From Chara braunii (lineage: Eukaryota; Streptophyta; Charophyceae; Charales; Characeae): DNA of 38,407 nucleotides. The stretch lies in the NCBI GenBank assembly GCA_003427395.1, contig BFEA01000065.1, positions 3,586,089-3,624,495 of the forward strand. Reading direction: 5' to 3'. Each line of letters opens with the position of its first letter. Within the stretch, counting starts at the first letter, position 1. Both the position numbers and the translations under genes were made by a program. This document shows, piece after piece, positions 29,234 through 38,407 of this stretch. Under the pieces are notes generated by a model that saw only the letters and a program-made list of their open reading frames with translations, was not told where the DNA came from and searched no databases.

Positions 29234-29830
29234 TCACATAGCTCCATTGTCTCTACAAAAATTCAAAAGTCTCAACAGACTGCTCGAGACTACACCCAAA
29301 GAGGAATGAAAGGTTAGTAAAGATTTCCTCAAACACACATTTGGACAAATAACCCGTGCATCTTTCTGCTTTTTCCACACCCTGAGTCTCTCTTTCTTTC
29401 CCGACCTGCGGCACCTACTTCTTCGTGGTTTATCACGACTATTCAAAGATAGAGAAAAGCGCCAAATGAAAAAACATTCTACAGATAAAAGATCTTTAGT
29501 CGAACAGCCCCGTATCGAAATAGCAACATACTAATGAACCCTACATCTTCATAACCAATGATAAAGATTTTAATTCCGTCTGTTGCCTTGGATTAGTTCC
29601 TGACTGCATGACCGATACACATGTTCTCCCCAACGGACTCACAAGTCATGACACATACTGCTGATGTAAACATAGCGACACCAAGGCGATATCAGTGCAT
29701 ACACCACTGGCCCTCGAGCATCATCCAGCGACCCAACATCGTTCCATCTCTCAGAAATATACAGGATCAGTTTTGAAGTCCAGGGAATAAGACCATAAAG
29801 GATATGAATAGTTACAACAGTTTGAAACAA
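29234..29830 (-). pseudogene. PLE-C GIY-YIG nuclease remnant
   Basis: IPW...GPVVYALISPWCRYVYIS (about 29650-29785) matches the nuclease start of PLE-A, but the second motif reads YIS instead of YIG/YVG. After a damaged centre, NSRDKPRRSRCRRSGKKERLR (about 29380-29443) matches the basic tail that follows the nuclease in PLE-A. The frame differs from ORF1, so at least one indel lies between about 29830 and 30028. Confidence 0.7.
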
Positions 29831-30027
29831 GGCATCAAGCCGCGTATCCCAAAGATATTGAGAAGAAAGAGATCTTAATTTAGACTAGGATTGTGCAACA
29901 AACCAAAGACTAGCCGCGTTTGGGAGGGATCCTAAGAAGTATCGGAATCCCTCCAATCATTCGTGTCTTGATCCTCCGTTCGGTCGCCAACCAGGTCATC
30001 GGAAACTTCCACGTGGACAGCCTTACC

Positions 30028-31344
30028 CTATGGATTTCCAAAAGCAAGCTCAACATGTTTCGCAATAACATCATCGATTGTCTGCTGCAGAGTGGTGTAC
30101 TTCACCCCTTCTTTCACGCAAATTTCCATCACGTCGTCTTTTTTTAGATTACGAAATTCACGCTTTGCTTCTTTGGTAAATCCTTCCCGATCGCTCTCCT
30201 TAGCACCTTTCGGCCCTGTTGTAGCTTTCTTATTTCCTCTCCCTATCTTTAACACAAAACAGCCACCAGCTTCTTCCATTCTCTCTCTCAGATTAGAGCG
30301 AGGAGTCTGACAAGTTTTCTTTGCCTCCATACGTGTGATAACTTCTTTGGCTTTTTCAAGCTCTTGCTCTACCTCCCTACGCCGATTCAGCTCCTGTAGA
30401 CGCAGCTCCGTGAGAAATAAAACCTCCAATCTATGCAACTGTGCCAACTCCGTTGGATCTCCCGCTGGTCTTGCCACAAACTTCACCGAAGTGGTTAGCG
30501 AATGACTCTTCAGCTTCGAGTCCGGCGTCATTGCAATACAACTTCGTTTGTTGGCTGGACGCAACACCTCTTTCTTCCACACCTCAACCTCTTGCAAAGC
30601 TTCCTCACGCAATTGCTTAAGCGATCTGATCTCCTCTTCCAATGTTTGAACTCGTCTCGACGTACCAGCTGCCCGTTCCACTTTCACTTTCATTTATTTG
30701 TGCTCCTGCATCATACGTGCGATCAACTTCTCATTCCCGGTGGAGCGACCACCACATTTGTTGACGGCAGCACACAAACTGCTTGTTTCCAATTAGAGCT
30801 TCTTAATTTCCTTCTTCAAGGACGCCACATCTTCATTAGCATCCGCAGCCTTCTTTCCTGCCATCGCCTCATACACACGATCTATCTTAGCATTCAAAGT
30901 AGCACTTAACTCAACTTGGACATCCTCTCGTTCTTTCTTGTCTTTGGCTCTTCGCTCTTCTTCTCGTTCTCGCTTTGTGCGTTCCTCTTCGGCTTTCTTA
31001 GCATTCAACTTGGCCATCTCTGCTTCATACCACCGTTTCATCTGTGAAACTGTATCCTCAAGCACAACAACTCTCTGATTAGTATTAAACCAGCCGTTAC
31101 CTCTACCGTATTGATTGTTACTACCCACGACAGTAGAAGTCGTCAGAGTCCCAACGTGCAGGGGGGAAGGAGGAGGAGGTGGCGGAGGTAAAGCAGGCGC
31201 AGGTAGGGCAAGAATCGGTGCTTGAGCAGGAACGATAGTTGAAGTGTTAGAGTTGGGATTCTGGCGATGTGGACACCAACGTGCAAAGTGGTTAGGATCT
31301 CCACAGTTGAAGCAGGTTCTAACAGACGACGAAGGGTTGGCCAT
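30028..31344 (-). pseudogene. PLE-C ORF1-like: CCHC zinc knuckle and coiled coil
   Basis: The ATG at 31344 starts MANPSSS, followed at once by CFNCGDPNHFARWC, a CX2CX4HX4C knuckle. A Pro/Ala-rich linker and long charged helices (Lys/Glu/Arg) follow. One frame is kept, broken by two TAA codons between 30795 and 30694. The last part (EFRNLKKDDVMEICVKEGVKY then a VELAFGN helix) aligns with the end of the PLE-A ORF1-like region, which supports homology. The product presumably bound RNA and formed multimers, by analogy only. Confidence 0.8.
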
Positions 31345-31351
31345 AACTGGT

Positions 31352-31362
31352 GAATTACAACG
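31352..31362. repeat. 11-bp target-site duplication, left copy (PLE-B)
   Basis: GAATTACAACG, repeated exactly at 36965-36975 on the other side of PLE-B. It lies just upstream of the PLE-C start codon on the minus strand. Confidence 0.85.
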
Positions 31363-31367
31363 GGTGA

Positions 31368-31962
31368 AAATTTGGACAGGGCTTCATATCTTGTCCATCT
31401 GTTAATTGTTGGTCGTGTTTCTAGTAGCCCCTTGTTGTTTTGGGCTTTCGAACCCATGGTATCAGATAATTGTGGCCCCAATTTGTGGGAACCTACCAGA
31501 GCTTTCTGTAATACGGTGACCGATGTGATTTCGAGATATCGCTGCCCCCAACGACCACAGGCCTTGCCGCGGACGGTCTAGGGGGGACCCTAAGTGTTTT
31601 TCGTAGGAACTTCGTGATGTCGATGCCTGACCACGGGTAGTATAAGTAGATTGTTGACGATATTCTCAACCTTCTGGGTTGGCCAACGGACGCTAGTCCG
31701 ACGGCGGGTTTGACGGAAAGGAGGCGGATCATTGGGTTGGAAGGTTTGATCGGATGTGGTTTACTTCTTTCTATTATCATCATCAATCTCGCCTANCGGC
31801 GGGTTTGACGGAAAGGAGGCGGATCATTGGGTTGGAAGGTTTGATCGGATGTGGTTTACTTCTTTCTATTATCATCATCAATCTCGCCTACGGGCTTTCC
31901 TCGCCTACGGGTTTTCTTACTACTCAGTGATTGTGTACATCACTCTGTGTGCATCTTCTCAC
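31368..31962 (+). repeat. PLE-B left pseudo-LTR
   Basis: Direct repeat of 36462-36960. It appears 95 bases longer because the segment from 31702 is duplicated after the N at 31796; the right copy has this segment once, so the extra copy is probably an assembly artefact. Confidence 0.92.
31702..31890 (+). repeat. 95-bp duplication flanking a single N
   Basis: CGGCGGGTTTGACGG... to CTCGCCTA occurs at 31702-31795 and again at 31797-31890 with N at 31796. The right pseudo-LTR carries it once, which supports an assembly origin. Confidence 0.85.
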
Positions 31963-32154
31963 TTTCGCTGGATTGCGCGTGTGAACTTACCCGGGGATCA
32001 ACTTACTGGGCCGAGTGAGCATGTTAGAGCGTTCTATGTCCTTACTTTTTCACTTACTTTTCACTTGTAGTATCCTCGGTAACTGACGTGTTGTTGTTGC
32101 CAGTCGCGGGGGAGACTCTTCTTCCTCGCATGACGAGGGACTTAGCGCGGCACG
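31963..32154 (+). other. PLE-B leader between pseudo-LTR and ORF1
   Basis: 192 bases without repeats or coding signal, ending just before the ORF1 ATG. Confidence 0.5.
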
Positions 32155-33411
32155 ATGTCTTCACAAGGCCATTATGACCGGAATGAACGTGACCGGGAGC
32201 GCAATGAGTGGGACCGCGGGAGAAGGGATCGCGATTCTACTGACGAGCATGGAGAACGAAGACCGTACCGGCCTCCAACATGCTTTGCATGTCACGAAGT
32301 GGGACACTATGCCAATCAGTGTCCGAACAGGAGCAAACGTTACTCCAACGTGAGACCATCAACTTCGTTGGAATCGCGGCGAGCCAGGTCCCCTAGGAGG
32401 TACGAACCAAGGTCGCGCGAACCATCTCCTACTTTGGATCCGCAAATCAGGAGCACCATCGAGAAGCTCGGCAAGAGTGTAGCTATTATGGAGGAGCACT
32501 ACGCCACGGAGCGCGAAAAACGAGAGCAGAAAGCACGTAAGAAGTTGGAGAAGGAAGAGGCTCAACGACGTGAGGCGGAGGAAGCAACTCTTTTGGAGGA
32601 GGAACACATCACCGCGGAAAAGAAAGCTAGGAGACGGAAGCAGAAATTGATGTTGGAGGATCAGCGACGTGCGGAGATGCAAAAGGATCTACAGATCCAG
32701 CTTGCGATGCATGTAGGCGACTTGGAGGATCGCCTTATTCAACGACTGAATCAAGCTGTGGGAGGGCCGTCGAAGCAGTATCGGGGCAAGAAGAAGGTGT
32801 CATACCGTTCGGATGTTGACGAGTCTACCTCTAGCCAAGGGGATGCGAGTGATATAAGTGTTACACAGGAGCTCGGCGCCTGTGTTGATCGCCTGAAGAT
32901 TTCGGAGAAGCGGAAACGTGGCCCCGAGCCCGTATTTGAAGACCCGAGTCCGCCAATGGAGCTGCCCGCCAAGCGTACCCCGAAGCGGGGTATCTTGAAG
33001 CCAGTCAAGTTGACTGGATGATTGACTCGTTCGAAGTCCAAGAAAGGTGGAGGAGGACTCACCCCCACATCAGCCTCTAAGAAGATTGCTACTCCTTTGT
33101 CCAAGCGGCGCACCCCGTCGAAGAAGAAGAACTCGAGTTTGACGCCGCTCTCGAAGGCTTCCCTGGAGCGCCTGCGATATCGGGACAACGTTCTTCGGGA
33201 GTTGAAGGACCTCGATGCCACGGAACTGCAACGGATTTGTTGAGAAGAGGACATCCATTACGATAAGAAGATTTAAGCAATCTTCGACATCGCGGATCAC
33301 CGAACCGAGCAAGCCTTCGCCGGTGCACTGGCTAGAGTCGAACTCGAACGGATAGCGATCTCCGACGATACGAACGCCGAACAGGAGGATGCACCTACCA
33401 TCGATGTGTGA
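32155..33411 (+). pseudogene. PLE-B ORF1: CCHC zinc knuckle and coiled coil
   Basis: A 419-codon register from ATG 32155 to TGA 33409-33411. An Arg/Asp/Glu-rich start precedes CFACHEVGHYANQC, a CX2CX4HX4C knuckle at about residues 43-56. Long charged helices (about 100-200) and a basic Ser/Lys/Pro tail follow. In-frame stops occur at 33019 (TGA), 33241 (TGA) and 33274 (TAA), each one transition from a sense codon. The first 288 codons are open. Likely an RNA-binding, self-associating protein, inferred from the knuckle and coiled coil; it has no enzymatic motif. Confidence 0.8.
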
Positions 33412-33496
33412 ACGCGGTTATCTATACCGCAACTCTGGAAGGTTTTTCGTTTTCTTTCTCATCTCCGATGTGAGTCCACGAAAGTAGACAAACGCG

Positions 33497-36262
33497 TTGA
33501 GAAAATACCGTCCCACCTTTCTTTTGCTTGCAGTCCAGAAGCAGATACGTTGGGCTAATAAATTCGTTGACTGTTGGTTGAATCTGTATGACCGCCATGG
33601 TTTGGATTTCTTGGATCTTTCAGATTGCGTGTATGTCGGAATCTCTCCTTTTTGTAAACTGTTCTATATTGGGAAATCCTCACGGGATGTGGATACACGA
33701 TGGCGCGAGCATATGTACGCCTGTCGTAATCATAAACCCTCGCACTTTCACCGTTGGTTGGGTAATTTCGGTTCAGGTAATTACCTACTGATTCCTGTCG
33801 ACATCCTCGTGGGAAATGAGTTGGAGAAGTTGGAGCGCACGTATATTAAACTCTGGTCCCCATTCCTTAACACTCGCGGGTGCGCAAAGACGGGCACTAA
33901 GCTTAGTCGTAGTAAGGCTGGTAAGCACGAGCGTGCACGGGAAAGGACTACCAACTCCAACTGTGACTCTTGGACACCTGTTCGTTTCCGCATAACAACC
34001 GCCTCTGAATGGATGGTGGATTTCTTCGCCTTATTTGATAATATTTTACTATCAGGTAATACCACAGTCGACCTTTGTATCCAGCCAGGTAATATCTGGC
34101 AGCCCTGCTGGGGTAAGCTTGTCAAAGCTTTTGGTGAAACTAAGATTATACATGCTTCTGGAACTTTCTGTTTGAGGGAATGTAAATCACTGTTGCAATC
34201 GGGAGGTAGTTTTTCTGTTCTACATGTTTGCAAATGGTCAGCGCGTTGTGGTTATCTCAAAAAGACCTTAATCGGTATCCTCTGAAATCCTCGACAGATG
34301 TCTGTATTGTGTAACTGGGGCATGCGATCCTTTTTACGCATATACCGAGTGGTGAAGGATTTTTCGAGGAAATCAACTCCTAAGTATCTTCGTAGACTTT
34401 TGTCACGCTGCTTTAGTGATCATTTCGGCCTGAGTCTCAATGCTGATTTGGTTTTTCGTATTCGTTTTGATGACCATATTATCATTTCTGAGATACAAAA
34501 AGTCGTTAACGATGCTATTATGTTACAAAACTTGCCGAAGTGTTTTTTGTACCAAGCACGGAGGAAGGTTCGGATAGTTGGGACAAAAAACCGATCTGTA
34601 ACCGATTTATTGCACAACATGCGTAGTCTCTCGAGACGGAGTGTGCTGACTTGCACTTGCGCAGGTCATGACCTCCCACGCTTGGGAAATCATGTGTTGT
34701 TTCGGCTAAGCGACCTCAACGGGTTTCATCCCCTGTTGAGCAACGCTAACAACGTGCCTTGTGCACGTATTGACGATCGCGTACCCTCCTTTCGTGAGGA
34801 ACTGCGCTCTGGTTTTGCCAATTGGTATAACTGCGTCGATGATCCGCCTTACTTCAGTAATGAAGTATTGTCAGCCTGTTTTTCCTCTGCGGCTAGCAAC
34901 AAGCATTGTCTTTTCTTGCATGAAGTGCTTGAGATCAAGCACCGCTTTGAGGGATTGGTTCTTACTGCTGTGGACCGTAATGCTGGTGAAACAGTGGTTA
35001 TGTGTCCTCTGATCTACTACCAAGCGTTGATGGATACCTATGTGCTGAACCCTGGTTATCGTATCATGAATTGCCAGGAGAGCCTTGTGCTCCGGGAATT
35101 TCGAGAGGATGTGACTTCGGTAGGCTTGAAATCCTTTGTTAGGTGGGACACTCAGGGGAAGTTTGGGGCAGCTTACATCTTGCCCAAACACAAGGATTTG
35201 AATCGCTATCGTCCTATTTGCCCCTCATTTAGTGAGCCTACGGCTAGTATGGGACGGGTCGTCTCTAAGGCCCTGAACTACTTGCTTAGCACGATTCCGA
35301 AGCACTGGCACTTTAACCTGTCAGTTGTGTCGGACTTGACAGCGAAGCTAAACTCAGCGAATTCGAAGTTCCTTCGTCTTGGAGGGAACTGTGTTGTTCG
35401 ATCATACCCTTTCGATATCAAGGATATGTTCACAAAACTTCCGCACGCTGATATCCGCCGTGCTGTTGACTGGCTGATACAGTACCATCTGGACAGAGGC
35501 CATGTATTCGTCAGGGTCAATACGATGGGAAAAGGGGCGAGTTTCAGACTGACGACGGGAGGGGATCATTGGAGAAAACTTACCCTTGACAATATTCGTG
35601 CCTTCATCTTCCTTGAGTTGAATCACACCTACTTCCATGCTACGGGTGTTTTGTTGAAACAGGAGGTGGGAATACCCATGGGAAAGAGTACCAGCCCTCC
35701 CCTGGCATGCATCCTATGTGCCTTCTCTGAGTACAACTTTATTTGTGGTATTGGTAAGGCCGCTCGCTGTCTTTTTGCTACACGCCTGATGGACGATGTC
35801 TTGTTGGTTACGTCTACTCGCAAGGGAGATGATGCTCTATTGGAAGCTTTTTGGACCTGCTATCCGAGCGATCTACAACTCAAAAGAACGGATGATGGTA
35901 CAGGGAATTTGGATTTTCTAGGTTGCCAAGTGCACGTCACACAGTCCTTTCCGTATATCGGCAGTATTCAGACTTCAAGGAATGACGCACGACTGTTGGA
36001 ATCGGACCGCCTGGAATTCTTGAATGGTCAATCCTATTTCTCCAGGGGCTGTAAGCGACAAAAGAGTGTCATTATCAGCGGATACCTCCACAGGATCGAT
36101 TAGAATACCTCTATTCGTCTGGCAATACCAGACAGAGTGCGCGCCTTGCGACGCAACATCTCTTTGAAGGACTTTCCTGATGTATTCTTCAAGCAGGTTC
36201 TCAAGCGCTTTGCATTTCGGCGAGAGTACATATGGAAGCAGACTGTCAAACTGTTGTATTGA
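33497..36262 (+). pseudogene. PLE-B ORF2: GIY-YIG endonuclease and reverse transcriptase
   Basis: A 922-codon register, open except for TGA at 34283 and TAG at 36101. The start is uncertain: the upstream stop is at 33485 and the first candidate is TTG at 33497. GIY-YIG: CVYVGISPFCKLFYIG, TRWREHMY and the Glu in LEKLERTYIKLWSPFLNTRG. Then a CTC (CXC) motif near 34653, a PLE-type VDRNAGETVVMCPLIYY segment, LPKHKDLNRYRPICPSF, PFDIKDMFTKLP (about 35410-35440), VGIPMGKSTSPPL, RLMDDVLLV (about 35784-35810) and LDFLGCQV. All catalytic residues seem present. The nuclease nicks target DNA and the RT copies the RNA at the nick in known PLEs. It lies 85 bases after ORF1 in a different frame. Confidence 0.9.
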
Positions 36263-36461
36263 TGTAGGATATGACTGAATTAGAATAGTTCTGCTCACGT
36301 GTTTCCTTTCCTTTTTGTTTGATTTGGCTTTGTGTGGACAGGGAATCCGTTCGGATCAGTTGCTTTTTTGAAGCCCCTCCTCCGGATACCCTCGATTGGA
36401 TTTGCTTTCAATTAGGAACCTTTGCGCATGTTGTTGTATGCATTTTCGTTTTTGTTTTTTG

Positions 36462-36960
36462 AAATTTGGACAGGGCTTCGTATCTTGTCAATCTGTTAAT
36501 TGTTGGTCGTGTTTCGAGTAGCCCCTTGTTGTTTTGTGCTTTCGAACCCGCGGTATCAGATAATTGTGGCCCCAATTTGTGGGAACCTACCAGAGCTTTC
36601 TGTAATACGGTGACCGATGTGATTTCGAGATATCGCTGCCCCCGACGACCGCAGGCCTTGCCGCGGACGGTCGAGGGGGGACCCTAAGTGTTTTTCGTAG
36701 GAACTTCGTGATGCCGATGCCTGACCACGGGTAGTATAAGTAGATTGTTGACGATATTCTCAACCTTCTGGGTTGGCCAACGGACGCTAGTCCGGCGGCG
36801 GGTTTGACGGAAAGGAGGCGGATCATTGGGTTGGAAGGTTTGATCGGATGTGGTTTACTTCTTTCTATTATCATCATCAATCTCGCCTACGGGCTTTTCT
36901 CGCCTATGGGCTTTTTTACTACTCGTGATTGTGTACATCACTCTGTGTGCATCTTCCCAC
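36462..36960 (+). repeat. PLE-B right pseudo-LTR
   Basis: Direct repeat of the left pseudo-LTR with a few substitutions, starting about 200 bases after the ORF2 stop. Confidence 0.92.
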
Positions 36961-36964
36961 ATCC

Positions 36965-36975
36965 GAATTACAACG
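36965..36975. repeat. 11-bp target-site duplication, right copy (PLE-B)
   Basis: GAATTACAACG, identical to 31352-31362. Confidence 0.85.
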
Positions 36976-37247
36976 CTGATAAAGAAGCCACACAAACACG
37001 TAGTATAACTCCTACGATGGTTACTTCGCGAAAGCGAGTAGTTGAAGAGTCAACAACCTTTTAAATCATTCATTAATCACGATCAGCACCCTACGACAAT
37101 CATTAGGACCACGAGAACAAACTTAGTCAAACCATGCCAAAATCACGAACATCACTCATGACCGGAATACACCCAAATATGCCGAAGAAGATAGAGAAGA
37201 CAGAGAAGAAGAAAAGAAAAACGCAACTTACGCAAGAAATGTGAAGT

Positions 37248-37283
<36 letters not shown>

Positions 37284-38407
37284 CGGCGAATATGTAAAGT
37301 TTTCCCAAATGCGACATAAGAAGATATAAAGTGAAGTACAACAACTGGTGGCATGGGCCCGACTAGTTTCAGCTGGCCACTCCCAGCAGTCATCAAGGGC
37401 CTTTAATTGCAGTGGTAATTGAATAGGCGTTAATGCTCTTTATATATCCTGCGAAAATGCTATAGACCTACGTCACCCAGTACTGCATACAAAGCCCATA
37501 GTTAACCAGTTCAAAACCTTCAGCAACCATTCTTGGCCCTTCAAACAGAGGCCGGGGACCTCACAATTCGACCCGGAAAGATCTGGGGCTATTACCTAGA
37601 TTAGGCTGGGATGGAAACCGGGTCCAGCATCCCTCCAATTCTACTCAAAATTTACCAATAAACACTACATTTCGGGCTAAGCTGGAAACCGGGTCCAGCG
37701 TCCCTTTGACCCAAACTTTCCAAAGACAAAAACATTCTATCTTGCCCAAGCGCCCTGTGAAGCCCGCCGTTCCCTTGAATCCATGCTTCCTGTTCCGTAG
37801 ATCAAAATTTTACTGATTGCCTTGAGCTACCAAAATTGGATAAGCTTCGGGGCTGACTCCCCTTGATATACCACTTGTAGTGTAACTTGCCATGCACATC
37901 ACATGATTATAACTACCATTGCGGCAGTTCCCGTTTACCATCAGCTGTGTCATCCTTCCATTAATGGATAAGCTTCGGGGCTGACTCCGCTTGATATACC
38001 CAAACTTTCAGACATTTTCGGAAAACAAAAAGAGAAAGGAAGGGATATGCCAGAACTGTTCCGATCAGTTTAGAATCTTTTTTTTTTTTTTTTTTTTTTG
38101 GAACCAAATGTGTCATCCTTCCATTAATCAATCAAATCGGGGCCATGTCTCACTTCTCGACGTTTTGTTCTGGGGCGAGGTCCCAGTAGCAATGGGATAG
38201 GATAGAATTAAGGGATCCCGGTAGGAGGGGTGTTAGTAGATAGACTCTGCTGGAGGAAATCGTTGGGGAACCTGCAGTAGGGGCTGTCTGAGGGGGATCC
38301 TCCAAGATAGGTGGTCCGGGTCCCATAAATTAGTTGCTGACTGTAGATAGGTACCTGTCATGGGTCCAGACACCGACCTCTACAACACCCTGGGCTTCCA
38401 AAAAAAA
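36976..38407. other. Non-coding 3' flank with short dispersed repeats
   Basis: The first part should be PLE-C upstream sequence resumed after the PLE-B insertion. No gene follows. It holds a T run (37251-37279), a GGAAACCGGGTCCAGC motif twice (about 37612 and 37683), GGATAAGCTTCGGGGCTGAC twice (about 37838 and 37967), and TGTGTCATCCTTCCATTAAT twice (about 37946 and 38109), plus a T run at 38078-38099. The last 250 bases show nothing recognisable and end in an A run. Confidence 0.5.

Larger units (their letters stand above)
29230..31362 (-). mobile_element. PLE-C: decayed Penelope-like element, RT lost
   Basis: Minus-strand relative of PLE-A. From the right it has a CCHC/coiled-coil region, a broken GIY-YIG nuclease and the basic region after it, where it stops. 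RT and the distal repeat are missing, which is not the 5' truncation expected from target-primed reverse transcription and so suggests a later deletion. PLE-B is inserted about 18 bases upstream of its start codon; upstream PLE-C sequence presumably resumes at 36976. Confidence 0.75.
31363..36964 (+). mobile_element. PLE-B: complete Penelope-like element nested in PLE-C
   Basis: Flanked by an 11-bp target duplication. Two pseudo-LTRs of about 500 bases surround ORF1 (CCHC, coiled coil) and ORF2 (GIY-YIG, RT). Relative to PLE-A the two ORFs are in different frames and separated by 85 bases. Neither ORF has a frameshift, but five in-frame stops are present. No hammerhead core could be found in its pseudo-LTRs on either strand. 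Confidence 0.85.

Noticed and set aside
31458-31470. TGGTATCAGA match to the initiator tRNA-Met primer-binding site in the PLE-B left repeat
   Set aside because: PLEs prime at the target and need no tRNA; the right copy reads GCGGTATCAGA, the site is inside the repeat, and no gag-pol of an LTR element follows. A ten-base chance match is more likely.

Overview
The window looks like a repeat-dense nuclear region of a green plant or alga. I see no intact host gene. The evidence is a Ty3/gypsy chromovirus with a chromodomain, Penelope-like elements (PLEs) with a GIY-YIG endonuclease placed before the reverse transcriptase (RT), many AAT/CAT/CT microsatellites, and pervasive nested repeats. The long coiled-coil start of the gypsy gag and the overall texture suggest a streptophyte alga such as Chara. 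That is an inference from memory, not proven here.

Layout. 1-1242: GA-rich leader with a cluster of TTGACC motifs. 1243-6961: one chromovirus on the + strand (gag, protease, RT, RNase H, integrase, chromodomain). Gag is open, but pol carries several stops and three one-base frameshifts. 7000-8050: 3' non-coding part with a purine tract and an LTR-like segment (TATAAAT); a diverged copy lies at 11.2-11.5 kb. 8300-8360: a (TA)n palindrome. 9385-10005: a tandem array whose units fold as hairpins. 10.7-20.2 kb: a mosaic of paralogous non-coding modules with nine AAT arrays, and repeated CAG|GTACGT sites that resemble splice donors. 20.2-22.0 kb: pyrimidine tracts, tRNA-like fragments and short palindromes.

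22.09-28.86 kb: an inverted-repeat (foldback-like) element whose centre is occupied by PLE-A (22494-28646). PLE-A has two ~730-bp direct repeats (pseudo-LTRs), each with a type I hammerhead ribozyme. Its coding part is one uninterrupted register of about 1,517 codons: CCHC zinc knuckle, coiled coil, GIY-YIG nuclease, RT. It is broken only by eight in-frame stops, with no frameshift. 29.23-31.36 kb: PLE-C, minus strand, a decayed relative that has lost its RT. 31363-36964: PLE-B, + strand, inserted into PLE-C with an 11-bp target duplication. It has ~500-bp pseudo-LTRs without a visible hammerhead, a CCHC/coiled-coil ORF1, and a GIY-YIG-RT ORF2. 36976-38407: resumed PLE-C upstream sequence, then non-coding short repeats.

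The most interesting system is the set of three related PLEs that pair a retrovirus-like CCHC/coiled-coil ORF1 with a GIY-YIG-first RT. The nuclease order matches the Chlamys/Naiad-type permuted PLEs known from the literature. Several single-N positions mark assembly joins with duplicated flanks and should not be read as biology.
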